NCBI GenBank assembly: GCA_002689195.1
Contig: NZFC01000021.1
Location: 23,029 to 32,955, forward strand
DNA: 9,927 nt
From: Rhodobiaceae bacterium
Lineage (GTDB): Bacteria; Pseudomonadota; Alphaproteobacteria; RS24
Direction: 5' to 3'
The notes under the pieces were generated by a model. The model did not search any database. It saw only the letters and a program-made list of their open reading frames with translations, and was not told the DNA's origin. A program made the translations under genes and the position numbers. Shown piece by piece: positions 1 to 7,224 of the stretch. Each line of letters starts with the position of its first letter. Positions within the stretch are counted from its first letter, which is position 1.

Positions 1-116
1 AACACCAGCCCGCCCATCACCAAAACCAGCATGAATGTCGGCAGCAACCGGCGCAAACGCAGTGGTGCCTGCCCGACAGTGCGGCTTGAAACGCGCGATG
101 AGAAAAAACGAATCAT
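1..116 (-). CDS. ftsB: FtsB/DivIC-like septum formation initiator, N-terminal fragment
   Basis: This is the first 38 codons of a minus-strand gene that runs off the left edge. The visible protein starts with a short basic cytoplasmic stretch containing several Arg (residues about 3-24) and then enters a hydrophobic run (about 25 onward, LLPTFMLVLVMGGLV), which looks like a single N-terminal membrane anchor with the N-terminus inside. Family knowledge: FtsB/DivIC proteins are small bitopic division proteins with this topology followed by a periplasmic coiled coil, and in alphaproteobacteria the gene commonly lies just downstream of eno, as here. The coiled coil that would confirm it lies outside the window, so the name rests on topology and synteny. 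The ATG at 116-114 overlaps a GANTC site. No clear Shine-Dalgarno sequence is visible. Confidence 0.6.
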   Translation of the reverse strand, partial: MIRFFSSRVSSRTVGQAPLRLRRLLPTFMLVLVMGGLV

Positions 117-166
117 GTACCTAACGAATCACACAGTGATTCGCACGGTCAAGCGCAAAGTGATTC
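110..166 (-). promoter_or_regulatory. GANTC-rich promoter region of ftsB
   Basis: Four GANTC sites lie in 57 bp: 110-114 (over the start codon), 126-130, 138-142 and 162-166. Two of them form a perfect inverted repeat, CGAATCAC-ACA-GTGATTCG (125-143), and the octamer GTGATTCG recurs at 160-167. On the minus strand a TTGACC hexamer (152-147) is about 33 nt from the ATG, which would suit a -35 box with a very short or absent leader; the -10 box is weak. Known biology: in alphaproteobacteria CcrM methylates GANTC, and GcrA activates promoters carrying methylated sites, several of them cell-division genes. Regulation of this gene by that circuit is inferred. Confidence 0.5.
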
Positions 167-172
167 GAAACG

Positions 173-1615
<1,443 letters not shown>

Positions 1616-2317
1616 ATGACGCAGACCCTAAAAGCCATGGTGCTATTTTCCGGTGGGCAGGACAGTACAACCTGCCTTGCACAAGCGCTGGCGCGGTATG
1701 AGCGGGTCGAAACATTGGGGTTCGATTATGGTCAAAACCATCGCGTCGAGCTGGATTGCCGCAATGTCATTTTGCAAAAAATAACCGAACTTGATCCAAG
1801 CTGGCGCGCGCGGCTGGGCGACGACCATGTGCTCGATATGCCCGCCTTATCGCACATTGGCGGCACGGCGCTGATTGGCGCAGGCGAGATTAAAATGCAG
1901 GCGAATAATTTGCCCTCGACCTTCGTGCCCGGGCGCAATCTCTTGTTTCTGACCTATGGCGCGGCGCTGGCTTATCGGCGCGGGCTTGATGTGCTGGTCG
2001 GCGGCATGTGCGAAACAGACTATTCCGGCTATCCCGATTGTCGGCGCGCCACGCTCGATGCGCTTGAAACTGCGCTCGCGCTCGGCATGGACACGCAAGT
2101 TTCAATCGAAACGCCGCTGATGCATGTTGATAAGGCGGCGACATGGAAACTGGCCGATGAACTGGGCGGCGACGCGCTGGTCGAGCTTATCGTCGAACAC
2201 ACGCATACCTGCTATCGCGGCAATCGCAGCTTGCGCCATGACTGGGGCTATGGGTGCGGCGACTGCCCGGCCTGCGATTTGCGCCAGCGCGGGTTTGCCG
2301 AATGGAAGGCCGCATGA
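1616..2317 (+). CDS. queC: 7-cyano-7-deazaguanine (preQ0) synthase QueC
   Basis: ATP-dependent enzyme converting 7-carboxy-7-deazaguanine and ammonia to preQ0, third step of queuosine precursor synthesis, cytosolic. The 233-residue protein has the PP-loop motif SGGQDS (12-17), the family stretches FVPGRN (103-108) and DYSGYPDC (135-142), and a C-terminal zinc-binding set Cys199, Cys214, Cys217 and Cys220. The reading frame stays open back to 1466, but the 50 extra residues match nothing expected for QueC, whereas the ATG at 1616 gives a standard short N-terminus before the PP-loop. First gene of queC-queE-queD-queF; its stop overlaps the queE start (ATGA). No good ribosome-binding site is visible, and the start lies in an inverted repeat, so initiation may be leaderless or structure-controlled. 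Confidence 0.95.
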   Translation: MTQTLKAMVLFSGGQDSTTCLAQALARYERVETLGFDYGQNHRVELDCRNVILQKITELDPSWRARLGDDHVLDMPALSHIGGTALIGAGEIKMQANNLPSTFVPGRNLLFLTYGAALAYRRGLDVLVGGMCETDYSGYPDCRRATLDALETALALGMDTQVSIETPLMHVDKAATWKLADELGGDALVELIVEHTHTCYRGNRSLRHDWGYGCGDCPACDLRQRGFAEWKAA

Positions 2318-2961
2318 GCTACGCTGTCAAAGAAATATTCTACACACTGCAAGGCGAAGGCGGCCAAGCCGGTCGGCCCGCGGTTTTTTGCCGTTTTGCT
2401 GGCTGTAATCTCTGGTCGGGGCTGGAGCGCGACCGCGCAACCGCCCAGTGCCGGTTTTGCGATACAGATTTTGTCGGCACGGATGGTCAAAACGGCGGCA
2501 AGTTCGCCGACGCACAAGCCTTAGTGGAAGCCATCGCCGCGCAATGGCCGGAAGCCGAGCCGGGCGCCGATGCGCTGGTTGTTTTCACCGGCGGCGAACC
2601 GTGCCTGCAACTGGATGCCGCCCTGCTTGAGGCGGTCGCGGCACAAGGCTTTGAAACAGCCGTTGAGACCAATGGAACCCTGCCCGTGCCAACGCAAATC
2701 GACTGGATTTGTGTCAGCCCGAAGCCCGAAAGCACGCTTGTGCAGCAAGCCGGTCACGAGCTGAAATTTGTTTACCCGCAGGAAACCCTGTCGCCCGAAC
2801 AATTTGAACACCTTGATTTCGAGCATTTTTTCCTGCAGCCCATGGATGTCGACGACGACGAAACGCGCTGGCACAACATCCAAGCCGCGATTGCCTATTG
2901 CCTGCAAAACCCGCAATGGCGGCTGAGCCTGCAGACCCACAAAATCATTGGTCTGGATTAA
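2314..2961 (+). CDS. queE: 7-carboxy-7-deazaguanine synthase QueE (radical SAM)
   Basis: Radical-SAM enzyme that contracts 6-carboxy-5,6,7,8-tetrahydropterin to 7-carboxy-7-deazaguanine. The 215-residue protein begins with a typical QueE N-terminus ([17 protein letters not shown], residues 9-25). The [4Fe-4S] cysteines are Cys31, Cys46 and Cys49, spaced CX14CX2C rather than the canonical CX3CX2C; this expanded cluster loop is known from Burkholderia multivorans-type QueE. The SAM-binding TGGEP motif is at 92-96. The start is set by the ATGA overlap with queC and by GGAAGG at 2304-2309; an upstream in-frame start at 2254 lies inside queC and is not supported. A 57-bp gap with a short tandem repeat precedes queD. 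Confidence 0.95.
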   Translation: MSYAVKEIFYTLQGEGGQAGRPAVFCRFAGCNLWSGLERDRATAQCRFCDTDFVGTDGQNGGKFADAQALVEAIAAQWPEAEPGADALVVFTGGEPCLQLDAALLEAVAAQGFETAVETNGTLPVPTQIDWICVSPKPESTLVQQAGHELKFVYPQETLSPEQFEHLDFEHFFLQPMDVDDDETRWHNIQAAIAYCLQNPQWRLSLQTHKIIGLD

Positions 2962-2986
2962 AGGGTTGGATTGAAGGGCTAGATTG
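2954..2986 (+). repeat. 13-bp imperfect tandem repeat across the queE stop
   Basis: TGGATTAAAGGGT (2954-2966) is followed by TGGATTGAAGGGC (2967-2979) and a partial third copy TAGATTG (2980-2986). It begins in the last codons of queE and fills half of the queE-queD gap. It looks like slippage duplication of the gene end; the stop is repeated at the same position within each unit (TAA, then TGA). Confidence 0.5.
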
Positions 2987-3018
2987 CCCCGCCGAGGCTA
3001 ATCGGGCATAAGCGCGTC

Positions 3019-3381
3019 ATGAAATTAACACGCGAAATTCTGTTTGATGCAGCCCATAGCCTCGCGCAATACGGGCCGGGCCACCCAAACGCGCGCGTGC
3101 ACGGGCATTCCTTTCGGGCGCGGATAACGCTGTCCGGCGCGCCCGACGCAAATGGTCAGATTATGGATTTCGAAAGTTTTGGCGATGTGCTGGAAAAACT
3201 TCGCAAGCGCCTCGACCATAATATGCTGAATGATATTGACGGGCTCGGCACACCGACACTGGAAAATTTATGCCTGTGGATGTGGTCGGAACTGCACGGC
3301 GACCTGCCCCATATCAGCGCCATCGAAGTGTTCCGCGACAGCCTTGGTCAGTCGTGCCTCTATGAGGGGGAAGCCACATGA
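3019..3381 (+). CDS. queD: QueD-like 6-carboxytetrahydropterin synthase, catalytic Cys replaced
   Basis: T-fold protein of the 6-pyruvoyl-tetrahydropterin synthase/QueD family, 120 residues, normal length. By context it should convert 7,8-dihydroneopterin triphosphate to 6-carboxytetrahydropterin for QueE. Zinc ligands are His13, His28 and His30 (HGH 28-30), and the catalytic-relay pair Asp66-His67 (LDHNMLND) is present. Compared from memory with E. coli QueD, the nucleophilic Cys of the CxxxHGH motif is replaced by Asn24, and the pterin-anchoring Glu near the C-terminus appears as Asp107 (FRDS). The only cysteines are Cys85 and Cys113. A COG0720 subfamily without the canonical Cys exists in some proteobacteria, so this may be a known variant. 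No clear ribosome-binding site; the stop overlaps the queF start (ATGA). Confidence 0.88.
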   Translation: MKLTREILFDAAHSLAQYGPGHPNARVHGHSFRARITLSGAPDANGQIMDFESFGDVLEKLRKRLDHNMLNDIDGLGTPTLENLCLWMWSELHGDLPHISAIEVFRDSLGQSCLYEGEAT

Positions 3382-3842
3382 GCGAGCCCAGCGACACAAC
3401 CGGCGCACACATGCTGGGGCAAGCCACCGACCTGCCCGCCTCTCCGGATGAGGCGGTGCTGGAGCGCGTGCCAAACCCGCACCCCGATACACGCTATGTC
3501 GCGCGCTTCAGCGTGCCGGAGTTTACCTCCATTTGTCCGGTCACGGGCCAGCCCGATTTTGCGCGGCTGGTGATCGATTATGTGCCGGACGCTTTTTTGG
3601 TCGAAAGCAAAAGCTTCAAGCTCTATATGGGCAGTTTCCGCAATCACGGCGCGTTTCACGAAGATTGCACGATTGCGATTGCCAAGCGTCTGGTCGACAC
3701 ATTGGCTCCGCATTGGCTACGCATTGGCGGCTATTGGTATCCGCGCGGCGGCATTCCGATAGATGTGTTCTGGCAGTCGGGCGCGGTGCCGGAAGGCCTT
3801 TATGTGCCCGACCCCGGCGTTGCGCCCTATCAGGGCCGTTAA
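3378..3842 (+). CDS. queF: NADPH-dependent preQ0 reductase QueF, type I
   Basis: Reduces preQ0 to preQ1 in the cytosol, last step before tRNA insertion by Tgt. The 154-residue, single T-fold (unimodular) form is type I, like Bacillus QueF. Visible key residues are the thioimide-forming Cys53 ([12 protein letters not shown], 50-61), Asp60, the QueF motif ESKSFKLY (76-83), and [11 protein letters not shown] (86-96) with substrate-binding His94 and Glu95. The first 30 residues are polar and probably disordered. The start overlaps the queD stop by ATGA, with a strong GGGGGAAG ribosome-binding site at 3366-3373, so translation is probably coupled. It ends the queuosine operon; the next gene is 252 bp away and appears to have its own promoter. 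Confidence 0.97.
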   Translation: MSEPSDTTGAHMLGQATDLPASPDEAVLERVPNPHPDTRYVARFSVPEFTSICPVTGQPDFARLVIDYVPDAFLVESKSFKLYMGSFRNHGAFHEDCTIAIAKRLVDTLAPHWLRIGGYWYPRGGIPIDVFWQSGAVPEGLYVPDPGVAPYQGR

Positions 3843-4094
3843 CCCTAAATTAACCATTTCACCGGCAAGCTGGTTGCGCCTCACTACGCAGGGTTCGGCC
3901 GCGCGGCGCATCTGCTCCCGTTCAAGAAGGCAGAACGCTGGCAGCCGAACCCGATAATCGGTTACATTCATCTAACCCATTGAAATTAATACGAAACCTA
4001 TTTGTTATCAACGCCCCTGCCGACACAGCTTAAACTGGCTGCAACACCGCGTGCGCGCCCGTGCAAACAGGGTGCCTGAATAACAAGGTTGGGT
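3843..4094 (+). promoter_or_regulatory. queF to DUF2589-cassette intergenic region with candidate promoter
   Basis: This 252-bp noncoding stretch is the longest gap in the window. Its left half holds a long imperfect hairpin (3891-3952, listed separately). Right of it, TTGAAA (3980-3985), a 17-bp spacer and TGTTAT (4003-4008) make a credible sigma70 promoter, giving a leader of roughly 80 nt before the ATG at 4095. AAGG at 4085-4088 is a suitable ribosome-binding site. The promoter is inferred from spacing and hexamer match only. Confidence 0.45.
3891..3952 (+). ncRNA. Possible structured RNA or terminator hairpin after queF
   Basis: A perfect 9-bp stem, GGGTTCGGC (3891-3899) with GCCGAACCC (3944-3952), encloses a further GCG/CGC pairing (3906-3908 with 3936-3938) and TCTGC/GCAGA (3911-3915 with 3930-3934). 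A small palindrome, CCGATAATCGG (3951-3961), overlaps its 3' arm. There is no U tract after the stem, so it is not a classic intrinsic terminator. It could be a processed 3' end, a small RNA or chance; I recognise no known riboswitch class. Confidence 0.35.
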
Positions 4095-4553
4095 ATGGCA
4101 GATAAAAAACAAGTTGTGGGCTTATGTGACTTTCTCGAAGCAATCGGGCGGGCCGGAACTATTGCCCGCCAGCAATGCGCGGAGGCCAACATCGCGCAGC
4201 TTCAACATTTTCTTGAACCGGCTGATGAAGACGGCGTGCATGCGTTCAAAACCTTGCGCGTGCAAATAGGCAACGAGACACAAGATGTGCCGGTTTACGG
4301 GCTGGTGCCGTGCGGCCATCTCGACATGAAAAAACTGGAAATCGAGTTCGAGACTGTGATCGACATGAACTTGCAATCATCAACGGAAACCGGCGGCAAC
4401 CCGAAAATCGCGCTGGGCATGAGCAAGGGGCTGTTTTCGTCCGGCACGGAAATCACAGTCAAAGCATCCTTCAATCTTGCGGACGCCAGCGAAACCGCGG
4501 CGCAAATCAAAGACAAACTCAACAAACATTTGGCAATAACACAGGAGACCTAA
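4095..4553 (+). CDS. DUF2589-like protein, first of a tandem pair
   Basis: Protein of 152 residues, predicted cytosolic, with no signal peptide or membrane segment. Residues 1-41 look helical. Residues 65-90 carry a VPVYGLVPCGHL stretch running into alternating hydrophobic strands (LEIEFETVID), a pattern I associate from memory with DUF2589 (VP-x-LVP-x-x-L followed by I-x-F). A Ser/Thr-rich linker (about 93-120) and a C-terminal amphipathic helix (about 124-148) follow. The function of the family is unknown to me. The start is the ATG at 4095 with AAGG 6 nt before it; an in-frame TTG at 4089 is less likely. The stop is 1 bp from the next gene, a similar protein, so the two are surely co-transcribed and may form a complex. 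Family assignment is moderately confident; function is open. Confidence 0.72.
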   Translation: MADKKQVVGLCDFLEAIGRAGTIARQQCAEANIAQLQHFLEPADEDGVHAFKTLRVQIGNETQDVPVYGLVPCGHLDMKKLEIEFETVIDMNLQSSTETGGNPKIALGMSKGLFSSGTEITVKASFNLADASETAAQIKDKLNKHLAITQET

Positions 4554-4554
4554 A

Positions 4555-5157
4555 ATGGCTGAATTTGAGGAGCGCGAAGCGCGAAAGTTTAACGAACTGG
4601 GCCCCCAGCTTGGCGGCATGGCAACCGCCATTGTCGAAGCTGATGCTGTATCCAAGCAACGCACCTTGCAGCGTCAGGTCGAAATTCTGGGCATGGATAA
4701 TCTGAAAACCAGCGCCTCGACCACCATTATCGGGCGCGACGACCCGCTGCGCGTGGACTATGATGTGCCGGTCGCTGTGGTTGCCGATATGCGGGGGCTT
4801 GAAGTGCAGACCGCCACAATCAAAACGACCATGAATGTGTCGGCCTCGCGCGAGGACAATATGTCGGTGAACAGCCAGACGGAAGCTTCCGGTAGCGCAA
4901 AAATCGGCTTTGGCATGTTCGGCGCCTCGGCGAGCTTTAAATCATCGGTCGGCGTCAACCGCGATGTGTGCCGCAAGTCGGATTATAGCTCCACACTTGA
5001 AGTGGATATCAACATGGCCCAGTCGCCCGTGCCAGAAGGCCTGATGAAGGTGCTGGACAGCATGAACAAGGTTGTCGAAGCGGCCACCGAGATAAATATC
5101 GGCATCACGCTCGGTGACCCGAACCAGGCCCAGCCAGCCGCGACGCCATCCACTTAA
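4555..5157 (+). CDS. DUF2589-like protein, second of a tandem pair
   Basis: Protein of 200 residues with no export signal or membrane span. An N-terminal helical region (about 1-47, many Glu, Arg and Ala) leads to VPVAVV at 71-76 and beta-type strands (GLEVQTATIKTTMNVSA, 81-97). The middle (100-133) is rich in Ser, Gly and Ala. The end, SDYSSTLEVDINMAQSPVPEGL (142-163) and a helix to about 180, resembles from memory the DUF2589 C-terminus, where a strand is followed by P-x-GL and a helix. VPVAVV and the following strand align without gaps to the same segment of the upstream protein, so the two are probably paralogues. AGGAGA (4543-4548) is a good ribosome-binding site; the gap to the previous gene is 1 bp. 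The tail (188-200) is Pro/Ala/Gln-rich. Role unknown. Confidence 0.72.
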   Translation: MAEFEEREARKFNELGPQLGGMATAIVEADAVSKQRTLQRQVEILGMDNLKTSASTTIIGRDDPLRVDYDVPVAVVADMRGLEVQTATIKTTMNVSASREDNMSVNSQTEASGSAKIGFGMFGASASFKSSVGVNRDVCRKSDYSSTLEVDINMAQSPVPEGLMKVLDSMNKVVEAATEINIGITLGDPNQAQPAATPST

Positions 5158-5167
5158 GGCAAGCTTC

Positions 5168-5638
5168 ATGCTGATACAGACCGTCCGCGACGATGTCGTG
5201 TTTTCCGGCCACGGCTCCACCCTGCCCGCCGCCGGCAAGGTGACGCGGGTGCCCGCAGGTGTTGAGTTTTACCTGCTGGCCCCGCCCGGTGCCGGCATCA
5301 CCAATCGCCTTGGGCAGGCGTTGGAACGCGGCGAACGCATTACCGAACTCTATATCCGCTCAAGCGTAACGAAGCAGTTTTCACCACACCGCCACGCGGT
5401 CTACACCAGCGCCACGGGCGATATTCCCAATATGGCGCTGCACCCGCCGCGCGGGCTGGATATTTCTGGCAATATTGTGCCGCATGTCATTGGCGTTGAG
5501 CGCAATACTGACTTGCATGATCTATGGGCGCGCGCGCGACCGTTCATTGACCCTAGGGGAACCACGCGGGTCTTCTGGGCGGCGTGTTCGTCGATCAAGG
5601 CTGGCGGCAATCCGTGTGTGGATCTGCAAGCCGACTGA
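5168..5638 (+). CDS. Small protein of unknown function with HG...C pattern (Stv-like?)
   Basis: Protein of 156 residues without a signal peptide, third gene of the DUF2589 cassette, 10 bp after the previous stop, with AAGG (5156-5159) as ribosome-binding site. An in-frame GTG at 5114 lies within the upstream gene and is unlikely. Visible features are a hydrophobic strand ending in SGHGS (13-17), then VPAGVEFYLLAPPGAG (28-43), a basic/His patch (PHRHAVYT, 73-80), and a second strand VFWAACSS (135-142) near the end. The HG-then-VPxGxxFY layout recalls domains annotated 'putative adhesin Stv', and strand-HG plus strand-Cys also recalls the His/Cys dyad of caspase-like (clan CD) peptidases, though the 125-residue spacing and short N-terminus fit poorly. 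I do not assign a function. The gene ends 8 bp from the convergent transporter. Confidence 0.7.
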   Translation: MLIQTVRDDVVFSGHGSTLPAAGKVTRVPAGVEFYLLAPPGAGITNRLGQALERGERITELYIRSSVTKQFSPHRHAVYTSATGDIPNMALHPPRGLDISGNIVPHVIGVERNTDLHDLWARARPFIDPRGTTRVFWAACSSIKAGGNPCVDLQAD

Positions 5639-5646
5639 GCGGGTTA

Positions 5647-7086
5647 TCAAACAGGCAAAAGGCGTGGCACGAGATAAAGCGCCAGCAGCGTCAACATGCC
5701 CACGCCCAGCAGATTAATCCAGAAACCGGCGCGCACCATATTGGCGATGTTTACCTGCCCCGACCCGAAGACAATGGCATTGGGCGGGGTCGCCACCGGA
5801 AACATGAACGCACAGCTCGCCGCAAGGGTCGCTGGGATAACGAGCATTAAAGGGGGCTGCCCGATTTCCAGCGCAAGGGCGGCAATCACCGGCAAAAATG
5901 TGGTGGTGGTTGCCGTGTTGCTGGTTATCTCGGTGAGGAAAACAATCAAAGCCACGAGGCAAAGCAGGATAACAACCAGCGGCGCGGCGGCGACCACCGA
6001 CAATTGCGCGCCGATCCAGTTGCTCAATTCGCTGTGGGAAATACCCGCAGCCAAGGCGAACCCGCCGCCAAACAGCAACAAAACGCCCCACGGCATTCGG
6101 GTCAAATCGCTCCAGTCCAGCAAAGCACCCTCGCGGTCGCCAGCGGGCACGGTGAACAGCAGAAAAACCGCGCCAATGGCAACGGTGGTGTCGGTGATGC
6201 CGGAAATGCCCAGCGCCCCAACAACATATTTGCGCGATATCCACGCCAGCACAGTGACGACAAACACAGCCAAAACGCGCTTTTCATAGGTGCTTAGAGC
6301 GCCCAACTCATGATAATGGCGGCGCATTTCTTTTTGCGTGTCGGGCGTGATGGCAAACGAAACGGGATTGGTGATGCGCGTGAGCACGAACCAGACAAGC
6401 GGCAGCATCACCACCATGAGCGGCACGGCGAACATCATCCAGTCCAGAAAGCCAATTTCGATATTATATGTTGTCTGAATAAAGCCGACGGCGAAAGCGT
6501 TGGGCGCGGTGCCGATAATGGTCGCCATGCCACCCAGCGTGGCCGCGAATGCCAGCCCCAGAAAAATCGACACATCAAAATCATGCAGTTGTTTCGAGGT
6601 CAAATCGGTTAGATGCTGGCGCATCATGTGGGTTATGGAAATGGCGACGGGCAGCAGCATCAGCGTTGTGGCGGTGTTTGAAATCCACATGCTGGTGACA
6701 GCGGCAACCCCCATCAACACGGCCACGAGATAGCGCGCTTGCGCGCGAATAAGGCTTAAAAACCCATAGGCCGCGCGAATGTGCAGCCCGCACCGCTCAA
6801 TGGCGAGCGCCAGCACAAAGCCGCCAAACAGCAAAAAAGTGACCGGATGCGTGTAGCTTCCAGTGGTTTGCGCCATCGGCATAATGTCGAGCGCGGGCAG
6901 CAAAATAATCGGCGTCAAAGACGTTACCGCCAGCGGCAGGGCTTCGGTGGCCCACCACACCGCCATGACAATAGCGACCGCCAGCATGTTTTGGCCCGCA
7001 GGCGAAAGCCCCGGAATATCTAATTGCAAAACCAACACGGCCAATGCCGGGCCGACCAAAAGTTTCAGAAATGATGTGAAGGACAA
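5647..7086 (-). CDS. DASS/SLC13 family sodium-coupled dicarboxylate or sulfate symporter
   Basis: Inner-membrane transporter of 479 residues, mostly hydrophobic, about 11-12 membrane segments. Both SNT motifs that bind Na+ and substrate in the VcINDY family are present: SNT at 136-138 (MWISNTATT) and 389-391 (EITSNTATT), each followed by a Thr-rich stretch and LLPV/FLPV. Other family stretches are GGMATIIGTAPNAFA (185-199) and the signature MFPVATPPNAIVFGSG (428-443). Substrate could be C4-dicarboxylates, citrate or sulfate; sequence reading cannot decide. The start is awkward: the first in-frame initiator after the upstream stop is TTG (7086-7084), with only a weak GGGTG before it. A GTG at 7111-7109 is one base out of frame across an A8 tract. 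It is not an obvious partner of either neighbour; kdsA lies 135 bp upstream. Confidence 0.93.
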   Translation of the reverse strand: MSFTSFLKLLVGPALAVLVLQLDIPGLSPAGQNMLAVAIVMAVWWATEALPLAVTSLTPIILLPALDIMPMAQTTGSYTHPVTFLLFGGFVLALAIERCGLHIRAAYGFLSLIRAQARYLVAVLMGVAAVTSMWISNTATTLMLLPVAISITHMMRQHLTDLTSKQLHDFDVSIFLGLAFAATLGGMATIIGTAPNAFAVGFIQTTYNIEIGFLDWMMFAVPLMVVMLPLVWFVLTRITNPVSFAITPDTQKEMRRHYHELGALSTYEKRVLAVFVVTVLAWISRKYVVGALGISGITDTTVAIGAVFLLFTVPAGDREGALLDWSDLTRMPWGVLLLFGGGFALAAGISHSELSNWIGAQLSVVAAAPLVVILLCLVALIVFLTEITSNTATTTTFLPVIAALALEIGQPPLMLVIPATLAASCAFMFPVATPPNAIVFGSGQVNIANMVRAGFWINLLGVGMLTLLALYLVPRLLPV

Positions 7087-7221
7087 GATGGCACCCGTTT
7101 TTTTTGTTCACAGGCTTTTATGATGTGGTGATTTTGCAGCCAATACAAGGTTTGCCTTTGCCTAGCGCCTTTGCCCCGCCTAGGGGGACGCGCGAAATTA
7201 ACCTTGCACTCAGTCCTGCAC
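7087..7221. other. Gap between kdsA and the DASS transporter gene
   Basis: This 135-bp stretch holds a T8 run (7098-7105, A8 on the transporter's strand), three copies of TTTGCC (7151-7156, 7157-7162, 7170-7175), and a weak CCCC/GGGG hairpin around CCTAGG (7176-7187) that could help end kdsA transcription. No U tract follows it on the minus strand. No convincing promoter for the transporter was found. Confidence 0.35.
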
Positions 7222-7224
7222 TCA
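7205..7224. repeat. Short direct repeat at the kdsA stop
   Basis: TGCACTCA occurs at 7205-7212 and again at 7217-7224, the second copy containing the complement of the kdsA TGA stop. On the coding strand the repeat places a second TGA 12 bp after the first, in frame. Probably a local duplication. Confidence 0.4.

Noticed and set aside
3891..3952. Integron attC site
   Set aside because: The arms lack the RYYYAAC/GTTRRRY core sites, and no integrase or cassette array is present.
5696..6289. Plus-strand open frame of 197 codons opposite the DASS gene
   Set aside because: Antisense to conserved transporter motifs, with no ribosome-binding site; it is composition-driven.
7098..7105. T8 run as an intrinsic terminator on the plus strand
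   Set aside because: No GC-rich stem precedes it and no plus-strand gene ends nearby; on the minus strand it is A8 at the transporter start.
7205..7224. Short direct repeats as an attachment site for an inserted island
   Set aside because: Only 8 bp long, adjacent to each other rather than flanking the insert, and no integrase or matching copy was found near eno.
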